From: Pseudanabaena sp.
Lineage (GTDB): Bacteria; Cyanobacteriota; Cyanobacteriia; Pseudanabaenales; Pseudanabaenaceae
Direction of reading: 5' to 3'
Length of the DNA: 64,000 nt
Assembly (NCBI GenBank): GCA_003249035.1
Contig: QBMK01000010.1
Location: 43,707-107,706, forward strand
Shown here: piece after piece, positions 7,913 through 17,809 of the stretch
Numbering within the stretch: the stretch's first letter is position 1
How the letters are laid out: every line of letters starts with the position of its first letter
Position numbers and translations under genes: made by a program
Notes under the pieces: model-generated
The model's database searches: none
What the model saw: only the letters and a program-made list of their open reading frames with translations
Told to the model about the DNA's origin: nothing

Positions 7913-10867
7913 TTTGCCTAATTTCGCTTGGATATCGCTCAAGTGGATACCTGTCAAATTTGGAAGAACCATACTGGCAGATCCGTTAAACCGATCGCTA
8001 TGTTCTTTAGGAGCAAGCCCGATTGCCCACATGCCTGCGGCGATCGCTGCCGCAACTCCTGCAGGCGCATCTTCCACCACAACGCATTTAGCAGGGGCAA
8101 TGCCGATCTGAGTAGCAGCAAAGAGAAATAGGTCAGGGGCTGGCTTGGGCTTCTCAACGCTGTAACCATCAGCGATCACATCTACTAGATCGGCTATGCC
8201 TAACTTAGCGATTACGGGTCGGGCATTCTTACTGGCGGAGGCGATCGCAATTTTTATTCCCGATCGTCTAAGTTCTTTTAACAGCTCAATTACTCCTGAT
8301 AAAACATCTTGGGGAGTGGTGTCTTGGATTGATTCCACATAGTAGCAATTTTTGCGATCCATCATCTCTTGGAGAGCCGCTTCGGAATAATGGCGATCGC
8401 CGACAATTAGCATCAGCGATTCTCTTCTTGCCACACCGCGCAGGGCTTCATTTGCCTTGCGATCAAAGGGAAGATTTTCTTCATTGGCTAGCTTCTGCCA
8501 AGCCCGATAATGGAATTCGGCAGTGTCCGTCAAAACTCCATCAAGATCGAAGATGAAACCTTGAATGTCAGGGAATGGAGCAAGCGCGGATGCTAAATCG
8601 AAACTATACCAAGTGTTATGCCATTGCAATTTGAATTTGAGATAAGTCCATGAATTAGGCAGGTGCGGATTTGCTACAGGTTTATTATCCTTCAGTTGAA
8701 TACCCCCAAATCCAAAAATTACAGCTTGCCAGATACCGCCTGCGGAAGCCGCATGAATACCGTCTGGGGTGTTACCGCGATTATCTTCAAGATCGACCAT
8801 GGCGGCTCGTAAAAAGTGATGATATGCCTCGGATGAAGCACCGATATTAGCGCCGATGATCGCGTGAATGCCAGAAGTCAGGGAAGAGCCATAGGTACTA
8901 TCGGTGCGAGGAGCGTAGTAGTTCCAATTCTTTTGCAGCCAGTCCTTGCGATCGCTGAATTCGGGATTGTCACGCATTAGGTAGAGGAGCATCAACACAT
9001 CAGGTTGCTTGAGGACTTGGCTCTCATTGGTTGCGTCCATGCCGAGAACTGCTTGAATTGAGCGATCGCGAGGTTCATAGGTACTTAAATCAATATTTTT
9101 CAGTTCAAAAAATCCATCACATTGTTCAATTACTTTTGCTTCTTGATTTTCTGGATTTTCTTGATTATAGGAGACATAGATTTGGGCGATCGCTTCTTTC
9201 CATTTTAGTGATTGCTCTGGGGAAAGTTGTAGCTTTTGAGATAATTTAGTAGCGCGATCGGGAAAGTTCTGCAGTAACCATTCATGGACTGCTACCGCCT
9301 TTTCTAAATGCCACTGCGCCATGCGATTAGTGAAAGTATTGTTGTTCACCTGCTCATGGTATTCATCGGCTCCGATGACTCCACAAAGCTCATAGCGTTC
9401 GAGGTTAGCATTCCATTCTAATCTGCTCATCCAAAAGAGCGCCGTATCGAGAATGATTTCCGCTCCATAATCTCGCAGCCAGAGATCGTCACCCGTAGCT
9501 TGCCAATATTGCCAGACAGCATAGGCAATGTCGGCGCTAATATGAATTTCGCGATCGCGACACCAGATTCTGACGGCTTTGGCATAGGGATCGTTGGGCA
9601 AAGACCAAAGGGGTGTCACTTCATCGCCAGTTGCCGCACTTTCCCAAGCAAACATTGCGCCTTTATAGCCACTATCACTTGCTTTGCGTCTTGCGCCATC
9701 AAGGGTGTGATAGCGATAGGTTAATAAATTGCGGGCGATCGCGGGATGGGTAAAGGTAAAAAAGGGCAGAATAAAAATTTCTGTATCCCAAAAAATATGC
9801 CCGCGATAGCCTAATCCTGACAAGGTTTTTGCAGGAATGCTGACTTGATCATTATGGGGAGATGCAGCGATCAACAGTTGAAACAGGTTATAACGCACGG
9901 CTAACTGTGCTTTAACATTGCCACCAATCTCAATGTCACTATGTTCCCAAACTGAGTTCCAAGCTTGTCGATGTGCTTCTAGGAGCGTTGCATAGAATGG
10001 AAGTCCCATCAATTTGTCTTGAGCCGCTTGAACGGGATTCTCGGTTAGCTGTGAGGTAAACAGGGTCACAATCTTCTCAATGTTGATTGTCTGTCCCTCG
10101 ACGACGTTAAAAGTGGCGATCGCTGTGGGATATCCTGGGGTATTTGTCAGTTGCAAATTTGCTTCGACATCAATCACAGAGAGTTTTGCCGCCATGCCCA
10201 GTTCGATTCGTGAGCCACGAGTTCGCACCTGTAGCCAAATTCCTTCACTATCAGATTGGCGGCGCGAAGCGCCGCCAATCTGATGATTTTGATCGATCTC
10301 AATCTTGCCTTGATCTAATTGTTCCCAATGATTAAAGCCCTGATTGTCGGAATAGCCATTGATACTGGCTTGCACCTCAATCGTTCCCTTAAAGTTAATT
10401 GCCGTGATTTGGCAGTGCAGACCTAATACTTGAGGATCGGCAAAGCTCGCAAAGCGCTCAAACCGCAAGTCTATGGTATTTCCCTTGGGGCTACACCAAC
10501 GCAGCGATCTCGTTAGTAATCCACAACGCAAGTCAAGCTGACGTTCATAATTGATGATTTCACCGCGATCGAGCCGAAATCGTTCACCGTTCATTATTAT
10601 TAGCAATGAGAGCCAATCAGGACAATTGACTAGCTCCGTATAGACCACAGGCACGTCATCATAGACTCCATGCACCAAGCTAGTTGCCCAAGCATGGGGG
10701 TAGCCTTCCTCAAAGCTGCCTCGCGTTCCTAAATAGCCATTGCCAATGGTAAATACGGTTTCTCTAGAATGCAACTGTTCGGGATCGAATTGAGATTCGG
10801 TCAAAGTCCAATCTGTATAAATTAAATCAGGGGAGATTGGCAAATCAGGGGAGCTTGGAGTTTTCAT
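7910..10867 (-). CDS. GH65 disaccharide phosphorylase fused to beta-phosphoglucomutase (copy 1)
   Basis: A two-domain enzyme. The first ~750 residues are a glycoside hydrolase family 65 phosphorylase, a family that splits maltose, trehalose, kojibiose or related alpha-glucosides with phosphate to give beta-glucose 1-phosphate. It has the WDTEIF motif at 360-365 and GADEYHEQ with the presumed general acid Glu502. From about residue 771 a HAD beta-phosphoglucomutase follows (FDLDGVLTDTA with Asp774/Asp776, then LRGVARRES, SASKN and VVVEDAPAG), which would convert beta-G1P to glucose 6-phosphate in the same polypeptide. The substrate cannot be read from sequence. An in-frame palindrome at 10250-10284 inserts about 16 residues absent from the paralogue at 34809-37796. 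It follows the sucrose synthase-like gene by one base, so the two are translationally linked. Confidence 0.88.
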   Translation of the reverse strand: MKTPSSPDLPISPDLIYTDWTLTESQFDPEQLHSRETVFTIGNGYLGTRGSFEEGYPHAWATSLVHGVYDDVPVVYTELVNCPDWLSLLIIMNGERFRLDRGEIINYERQLDLRCGLLTRSLRWCSPKGNTIDLRFERFASFADPQVLGLHCQITAINFKGTIEVQASINGYSDNQGFNHWEQLDQGKIEIDQNHQIGGASRRQSDSEGIWLQVRTRGSRIELGMAAKLSVIDVEANLQLTNTPGYPTAIATFNVVEGQTINIEKIVTLFTSQLTENPVQAAQDKLMGLPFYATLLEAHRQAWNSVWEHSDIEIGGNVKAQLAVRYNLFQLLIAASPHNDQVSIPAKTLSGLGYRGHIFWDTEIFILPFFTFTHPAIARNLLTYRYHTLDGARRKASDSGYKGAMFAWESAATGDEVTPLWSLPNDPYAKAVRIWCRDREIHISADIAYAVWQYWQATGDDLWLRDYGAEIILDTALFWMSRLEWNANLERYELCGVIGADEYHEQVNNNTFTNRMAQWHLEKAVAVHEWLLQNFPDRATKLSQKLQLSPEQSLKWKEAIAQIYVSYNQENPENQEAKVIEQCDGFFELKNIDLSTYEPRDRSIQAVLGMDATNESQVLKQPDVLMLLYLMRDNPEFSDRKDWLQKNWNYYAPRTDSTYGSSLTSGIHAIIGANIGASSEAYHHFLRAAMVDLEDNRGNTPDGIHAASAGGIWQAVIFGFGGIQLKDNKPVANPHLPNSWTYLKFKLQWHNTWYSFDLASALAPFPDIQGFIFDLDGVLTDTAEFHYRAWQKLANEENLPFDRKANEALRGVARRESLMLIVGDRHYSEAALQEMMDRKNCYYVESIQDTTPQDVLSGVIELLKELRRSGIKIAIASASKNARPVIAKLGIADLVDVIADGYSVEKPKPAPDLFLFAATQIGIAPAKCVVVEDAPAGVAAAIAAGMWAIGLAPKEHSDRFNGSASMVLPNLTGIHLSDIQAKLGK
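10250..10284. repeat. 35-bp perfect palindrome inserted in frame in a coding region
   Basis: Arms of 16 bp (10250-10265 and 10269-10284; core GATTGGCGGCGC) are perfectly complementary around a GAA loop. It encodes residues near QIGGASRRQSD of the GH65 protein. The paralogous gene reads straight through at this place without those residues, so this looks like an inserted palindromic element that kept the frame. Confidence 0.75.
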
Positions 10868-10868
10868 G

Positions 10869-13292
10869 TTATCGCTGCATATGTTCTGCTAAAATTTGCT
10901 CGGCTCTAGGTTTGTAAAGCAAATAGAAGAGAGCTTCTAGATAACGTTGCCGCGCCTCTCGGTTGTCAGAATAGATACAGTGCCAAAAGCTGTAAATCTT
11001 CGCTAGCAGTAGGAGCTTTTGGGTATGATTTTGCCAGTTATATTGCTCTTGAATGCGATGAATTGCGCGATCGGAAAGCTGAGACCAGTATTCGCGATCG
11101 CTCTTGCCTTGATTGAAAAATCGCAAAATCTTTTTCGCAGTGCCATCTAAGTCAGTGGGGTTGATATGAAAGCCATTGAGGCAGTCTTGAATAATTTCTA
11201 AGGAACCGCCAAACTGAGTCGCAAAGGTGGGTAATCCAGAAATCATCGCTTCGAGAATGGTGCGTCCAAAAGACTCAAACTTGGCAAAATGCACGAAAAT
11301 TCCTTGGCGATCGGCGATCGCCCGATAGACTTCTCCCATATCGCTATTGGAAAAACGCATACCTAACCAGCGAATATTCCCATGCAAATTGTATTGACTA
11401 ATCAGAGCGTGCAGTTTAGCCAGTTCCTTTGCCGCATCAAAGTCGTTGACATCGCCAACCTCTAAAGCATCGGTAACTAAAATCAAGTTACATTCTTTCT
11501 GCAACTCAGGACTACTCCCAAAGCATTCTACTAAACCAGTCAGATTTTTAATCGTAGCGATCGTTGCCACAGCGAGGATTGGGTGTAGGTCAGGCTGGGC
11601 TAGATAGCCACAAATATGCGCGTCTTCCTGTTTAAAGAGTAACGAATGAATGCGGGTTCGCTGTTCAAGATTGCGATTTTCTGTCTGATGATAAGGAAAG
11701 AATATTTGCTCATTCACTCCAGGCGGTACGCGATTGAACCTCGGACTAAACAAGTCAATGCCGTTAGTGACATGATACAAATTTGGCATCGTAAAGCATT
11801 GATAGGAATCATACTGACCAACACTTTCTGGGGTTCCCATAATTTCTTGATAGGAAGAGGTGATGATGAAATCAGCCGCATTCATCCCAATTAGCTCAGC
11901 CGTAAATTGGGCGGAAAAATGATGCTGCGGCTCTAAGTCCTGCCAATAAAGGTCACTGAATAGGTGTTTTGTTTTTTCTAGGGAATGGGCAATTTGGCAA
12001 TGGATGGCATTGAAATGATTTGCTAGTAGGGAAGCGACTAGATTTCCATCACTATAATGACCAATAATTAAATTTGGTTTTCCACCAAGTTTTGCCATTA
12101 ACGCCGTTTCTGCATCCACCGCAAAGCTTTCAAGATAAGGCCAAATTTCAGACTTGGAAATCCAATGTTCGGTCACGGCCGGATTGAATTTTTGAAATGG
12201 TACGCGCAGAAACCAAGCATTGTCAGTACCATCAATCTTTTCCCAAGCAAGATTGCATTGCGTTCCCATACAATTAGGAATCAGGCGCGTGAGAACAACC
12301 ACTTGAGGATGAATATCTAGCAAGTTTAGCCCCGCTTGTTGCATATTGATCTGGAGTTGTTTCTCGATACTGCGAGCTTGCTCCAGCACATAGGCGGCTT
12401 GGCTGCGGGTTTCTGGTAATCCTAATGTACTTTCTTGTCCCAACCAACCATGAATGGAAATGGAGACGACGCGAAAAATTGCAGGAACTCTTGCTACGAA
12501 GGCATCCAAAATCGCAGGTTCAGGATCTTCAAGCAGGTGATTGAGCAGCTCCATCGTTTCGCGAGTACGCCCAACTGTGTTTCCCCACCCTGCTTCAAAG
12601 CCAAGGGCTTGAAGATCGTGATCAACTTTTGCATAGGGAAGATCGCCTTCCACCTCGCCTAAAAACTTAAGCGCGAGTTTTACCTGTTTTGCTAGTTCGA
12701 TCCCTGACTCAATTTGAGTATTGATCAATAGCTGTATTCTGTCATGCTCAAGTATATGCAGAGCCATAAACAGCGCCTCTACCCATTGCGGGAAATCGTT
12801 CATTAGCTTATTACATAGGTAGTTGCTAAGAAACGTTAGCCCCTGCCCCATATTTCTCGGATCGCTAATACGTGGAGAGCCTTCGTAGAAGGGTTTAAAG
12901 TCAATATTGAGGATGTGGGGCTGTTCGCGATTAACTTGGCGATCGCGCAGATTTAGTAATTCATGAACGTCCATCTGAGTCGCTTTGGTGAGATCGGTAG
13001 TTAGCTTCCACATTTGCTGGCTACCAATCCAAGGGCGCAGCACTAACCAAACACTTTTCTCATCTAATTTCTCATCTAAGATAAGTTCGTGGATATAATT
13101 GATCAACTGACTTAGAGAAGAACTGTGATAAGCCTGAATGGGCTGGGGTAATTGTTCACAACACTCCGTAAATGCTTGAAGAATTTCGTTTCGCAAGAAA
13201 TAGCGCTTCCCAGTGCCGCGTAAATTGACAACTAGCTGCTGTAGAGTATTTCTCTCGTCACTATTTAAAACTTCTTGGATTAGTTTATGCAT
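10869..13292 (-). CDS. Sucrose synthase-like GT4 glycosyltransferase, divergent active site
   Basis: 807 residues, the full length of a sucrose synthase (sucrose + UDP/ADP to fructose + NDP-glucose). It carries the N-terminal regulatory region, SIHGWLGQ at 279-286, TRLIPNCMGT, HFSAQFTAELIGMN with the conserved His458, the NGID loop, and the EX7E pair Glu673/Glu681 in ESFGRTILE. Two canonical features are changed. The nucleotide-phosphate loop (L-P-D-T-G-G-Q in plant enzymes) reads LPETRSQ, so Gly-Gly is Arg296-Ser297. The Arg of MARLDRVKN is Thr577 (VATIATIKN), while Lys582 is kept. A different donor or acceptor, weak activity or a regulatory role is therefore possible. It is the first gene of a unit with GH65-HAD. 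The promoter region carries the conserved block at 13322-13441. Confidence 0.8.
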   Translation of the reverse strand: MHKLIQEVLNSDERNTLQQLVVNLRGTGKRYFLRNEILQAFTECCEQLPQPIQAYHSSSLSQLINYIHELILDEKLDEKSVWLVLRPWIGSQQMWKLTTDLTKATQMDVHELLNLRDRQVNREQPHILNIDFKPFYEGSPRISDPRNMGQGLTFLSNYLCNKLMNDFPQWVEALFMALHILEHDRIQLLINTQIESGIELAKQVKLALKFLGEVEGDLPYAKVDHDLQALGFEAGWGNTVGRTRETMELLNHLLEDPEPAILDAFVARVPAIFRVVSISIHGWLGQESTLGLPETRSQAAYVLEQARSIEKQLQINMQQAGLNLLDIHPQVVVLTRLIPNCMGTQCNLAWEKIDGTDNAWFLRVPFQKFNPAVTEHWISKSEIWPYLESFAVDAETALMAKLGGKPNLIIGHYSDGNLVASLLANHFNAIHCQIAHSLEKTKHLFSDLYWQDLEPQHHFSAQFTAELIGMNAADFIITSSYQEIMGTPESVGQYDSYQCFTMPNLYHVTNGIDLFSPRFNRVPPGVNEQIFFPYHQTENRNLEQRTRIHSLLFKQEDAHICGYLAQPDLHPILAVATIATIKNLTGLVECFGSSPELQKECNLILVTDALEVGDVNDFDAAKELAKLHALISQYNLHGNIRWLGMRFSNSDMGEVYRAIADRQGIFVHFAKFESFGRTILEAMISGLPTFATQFGGSLEIIQDCLNGFHINPTDLDGTAKKILRFFNQGKSDREYWSQLSDRAIHRIQEQYNWQNHTQKLLLLAKIYSFWHCIYSDNREARQRYLEALFYLLYKPRAEQILAEHMQR

Positions 13293-13321
13293 AATCCTAA
13301 TTCCATAATTGGCGATCGCTC

Positions 13322-13441
13322 TAACTGAGTTACCTTACTGTAGCTCTCTTTTAGTGGGCGATGGGGGGAATATGGATGCAGGCTTGTAAAGCTTTAAGAC
13401 GTTGTGATACAAGTCATTCAACTTATACATTGTCTATACAT
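13322..13441. promoter_or_regulatory. Conserved regulatory block A
   Basis: This 120-bp stretch aligns without gaps to 21504-21623, upstream of the N-ATPase operon, at about 97 of 120 positions by eye. It begins 30 bp upstream of the sucrose synthase-like start codon (20 bp for the N-ATPase copy). The best-conserved part is TTGTRATACAASTCATWCAA followed by CTTATACATTG and TATACAT, which includes -10-like TATACA boxes. It is probably a divergent promoter/operator region also serving the plus-strand gene on its other side. Confidence 0.6.
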
Positions 13442-13548
13442 TAACAATTTCTTCCTTTGGTTCACCTCCCCGAAACACTTATTGAGCCAATAATATTACG
13501 ACCTGCGACACTAGTCGCCATCTTGATCGTAGTCCGATCGCCGATCAA

Positions 13549-13586
13549 GTATGACAACGATTCGGGCAATTTTAGGATCATAGAGG
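13549..13586. repeat. Direct repeat, left copy
   Basis: GTATGACAACGATTCGGGCA and the following bases to 13586 recur at 14292-14328 with three or so differences. The two copies flank the small gene 13965-14213. Shorter inverted relatives are at 14462-14478 and 24324-24341. Confidence 0.6.
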
Positions 13587-13607
13587 GGTACGACAACGAC
13601 TCCTTCA

Positions 13608-13650
13608 TTTTGGGGTACAAGTCCGCAATATAGGGAGTTGTACCCCAAAA
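13608..13650. promoter_or_regulatory. Perfect inverted repeat with GGGGTAC arms
   Basis: TTTTGGGGTACAA (13608-13620) pairs perfectly with TTGTACCCCAAAA (13638-13650) across 17 nt. A T-rich run follows at about 13657-13664. It could be a terminator, a leader hairpin or a regulator-binding palindrome; the sequence does not decide between these. Confidence 0.45.
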
Positions 13651-13964
13651 GGTACATTTTTTTTACTATCGTTATCGTTAAAATCAGATTGGGTTGAAAG
13701 AAGCTATAGACATATCTGTTTGAGATGTAAATCTACTCTTATGTCCCTAAAATGAAGGAATCTTTATCGTACCCCGAATGCGTGCTATGCTACTTGCAGA
13801 GAAGAAATTAATAATTCAATTATAAATGCTGCAAGTATTCGGCTTAACCAGAGCTTGCATCGGATGAACTCAATACGCTGGTATAACTTCAAAGACAAAG
13901 ACTTTTGCCACTGCTGAAGCCTATGCCTTTAGCCTTCACCCAGAAGTTTTTAGAAGGATCGGAA

Positions 13965-14213
13965 ATGACCAAAAATACGAATCAGTCCTCACCAGAGATT
14001 GCCAATCTGGCCGCATTGACCATGAATGATCCAAAAGCCTCGCAGATAGCCAAGAAACTAGCCGCTTCCGTTCTCTCTCAGGCGAAATTCGGCAAACAAA
14101 CTGGCGTAGATCTTCAAACAATCGCATCTCGCGTGCTTCAGAGTCCGAAATATAGTGCTGACACCAAATCCCTTGCAGCTTCCCTACTGTCTCAATCAAC
14201 TAAAGACCGTTGA
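13965..14213 (+). CDS. Small uncharacterised protein with LAAS-type repeats
   Basis: An 82-residue product if translation starts at the ATG at 13965, which has AGAAGGA about 8 nt upstream; a longer frame from a TTG at 13905 is less likely. The sequence is Ala/Ser/Lys-rich and probably helical, with an internal repeat (KKLAASVLSQ and KSLAASLLSQ, and a weaker ANLAALTMND). No TM segment or catalytic motif was seen and I do not recognise the family. It sits between two ~37-bp direct repeats and downstream of regulatory block A, suggesting a stress- or energy-responsive gene by association only. Confidence 0.55.
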   Translation: MTKNTNQSSPEIANLAALTMNDPKASQIAKKLAASVLSQAKFGKQTGVDLQTIASRVLQSPKYSADTKSLAASLLSQSTKDR

Positions 14214-14564
14214 TTTTTCTCGTTCAACCTAACCCTCTACTCAAGTCGGACTCCGCCTGTATTGTCTTCGGCTCTCTCTCATATCCGTCGGGTATGACAA
14301 CGATTCGTGCAATTTAGGATCATAAAGGCTTTTTCTCTAGCTTTAGTGTGGCTCAAACCCGCATTCTTACGTTCTAAGATTGTCAATTAAGACGGCAAAA
14401 AGCAAGTCTCTGAAAACATTGCTATATCTACATCTTCAGCCTGTCGTGATACAGTTTTACTCGAATCGTTACCATACCCGATTTAGAATCATATTCAAAT
14501 TTTCGGAGACTTGAGCGCCAATTTATATCACTACTTTCTCTAAAAAAGGGAATAAGAAAACCTC
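14214..14564. other. Intergenic region with repeat copies
   Basis: 351 bp without an accepted gene. It holds the right copy of the direct repeat (14292-14328) and an inverted relative (CGAATCGTTACCATACC, 14462-14478) preceded by GTGATACAG, a faint echo of the conserved block. A short stem with a T run (minus strand, about 14532-14560) could end the N-ATPase operon, but it is weak. Confidence 0.5.
14292..14328. repeat. Direct repeat, right copy
   Basis: Matches 13549-13586 (GTATGACAACGATTCG then GCAATTTAGGATCATAAAGG), with one base fewer and a few substitutions. It lies 78 bp after the small gene it helps to flank. Confidence 0.6.
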
Positions 14565-14998
14565 TTACTCATCATCTCTTTTGGGAGAAGGGGTTGGCGG
14601 ATGAGGGAGGTCTTTATTTGGAGAATCGGCTAAAGATGGCGAATCATCATCAACAGGAAGTTGTGATTTTGCGATGCGTTCCTGTTCCTGTGAAACCCAT
14701 TCCCATGCGACTAAGCAGCCAAGAGTCAATCCTCCCAACATCAGCGATAATGTCCATGAGAACTGACTAGGAAACTGGCGATCGAGCCAGACCCCTAAGA
14801 CCATTCCTAGCATGGTCGGCGCAACGGTTGACCAACCGACCAAACCTGTAAAGCCTAAACCAAACCAAACTCCACCATAAGGCGCTGTTTCACGAGCATG
14901 GATTTTGCGCTGTTCTTTATTACCGATCGCCTTGGTAAAGTCTGAGGTCGGCGATCGCAGTTCAGATTGCAATTCACGAGATTCAGGATCGGGGTTAT

Positions 14999-15002
<4 letters not shown>
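14565..15002 (-). CDS. atpQ: N-ATPase subunit AtpQ (AtpI/AtpZ-like membrane protein)
   Basis: 145 residues with two hydrophobic helices (about 45-70 and 80-105; GLGFTGLVGWSTVAPTMLGM and LSLMLGGLTLGCLVAW) and charged, Pro-rich ends. In N-type ATPase operons this position, directly after the epsilon subunit gene, is occupied by AtpQ, thought to help assembly or ion handling of the Fo part. Its ATG overlaps the atpC stop (ATGA), so it is translationally coupled. It is last in this operon. Assignment rests on context plus the two-TM AtpI/Z-like pattern. Confidence 0.8.
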
Positions 15003-16887
<1,885 letters not shown>

Positions 16888-16904
16888 TTAGAATATTTGA
16901 GACA

Positions 16905-17807
16905 CTAGCCTTGACTTAACTCAAAGCCTGAAATAATTTCTAATAACTCACCTGTAATTGCCGATTGCCGCTTTTGTCGAAACTCACCCTTAAACTCATC
17001 GAGCCGTTCTTCGATGTTCTTTTCGGCAACTTGCATTGAGACTAGACGGCTAGCATTTTCACTGGCAAGTGATTCTCCAAAGGCGCGATAGAGAGCGATA
17101 AAGAAATATTGTCGTAAAAGCGAAGAGATTAAAACATCACTGGGTATCGTAAACATTGGGATGGTGCGCGATCGCCATTCTTGGTTTTCGATTTGTTGCA
17201 ACCATGCACGATCAAGCGGTAGAAGTAAATGCTGCGATGGTTTGTAAGTTGTATTGGAATGTAAATTGTTGTAGAACAAGATGATTTTTGTGATTTGTTG
17301 GCGATCGCGCCATTCGGCAATATGCAGTAACATCTCTTGCACCATGGGCGTGATCCCCGACAGAGAACTGGGCATAACAAAGTTCTGCTCGATCTGATAA
17401 CCTTCATTTTCCAAATGTGGGATAATTCGCGATCCAATGGCAAAAACTACCAACTGTTCGGGGGTGATTTGTAATTTTTCGATTTCGGCGATCGCATAGC
17501 GGCTAATCTGTTCATTAAATTGACCACACATCCCTTGTTCAGAACCGAAAATAAGCACGCCACAACGACCAATAGAACTTATTACAAGTGAGTCTGGATC
17601 GATATTAGAAAGATTATTATTTGTATGGGTAGACTTGAGGACAACGTGCAAACCCATCTCAATTGTGCTGGTATATTCGGACAGGGAAGTAACAGCATGT
17701 TCAAATTGATGGATATTCACCGCCGCGAGAACTTTCATCATTTTGACGATCGCCTTTAATTCTTTGGCAGTATGAATTTGTCGCTGTAGAAATTCAAGGG
17801 ATGCCAT
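16905..17807 (-). CDS. atpG: N-ATPase subunit gamma
   Basis: 300-residue rotor shaft subunit. The N-terminal coiled-coil helix begins MASLEFLQRQIHTAKELKAIVKMMKVLA, and the C-terminal helix contains the family motif ALYRAFGESLASENASRLVSM followed by an Arg/Lys-rich tail (RQKRQSAITGELLEIISG). It starts 2 nt after the atpA stop. The sequence is diverged from the chloroplast/cyanobacterial gamma and I see no regulatory Cys insertion, consistent with an N-ATPase. Confidence 0.9.
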   Translation of the reverse strand: MASLEFLQRQIHTAKELKAIVKMMKVLAAVNIHQFEHAVTSLSEYTSTIEMGLHVVLKSTHTNNNLSNIDPDSLVISSIGRCGVLIFGSEQGMCGQFNEQISRYAIAEIEKLQITPEQLVVFAIGSRIIPHLENEGYQIEQNFVMPSSLSGITPMVQEMLLHIAEWRDRQQITKIILFYNNLHSNTTYKPSQHLLLPLDRAWLQQIENQEWRSRTIPMFTIPSDVLISSLLRQYFFIALYRAFGESLASENASRLVSMQVAEKNIEERLDEFKGEFRQKRQSAITGELLEIISGFELSQG

Positions 17808-17809
17808 AA

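Larger units (their letters stand above)
13293..13964. other. Long intergenic region with regulatory block and short repeats
   Basis: 672 bp between two divergent genes. It contains the conserved block shared with the N-ATPase promoter (13322-13441), several copies of a GTATGACAACGATTCG-type motif (13549-13564; a related GGGTACGACAACGACTCC after 13586; an inverted relative at 13757-13775), a 13-bp perfect inverted repeat at 13608-13650 and a T-run after it. No protein-coding frame was accepted here. Confidence 0.7.
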
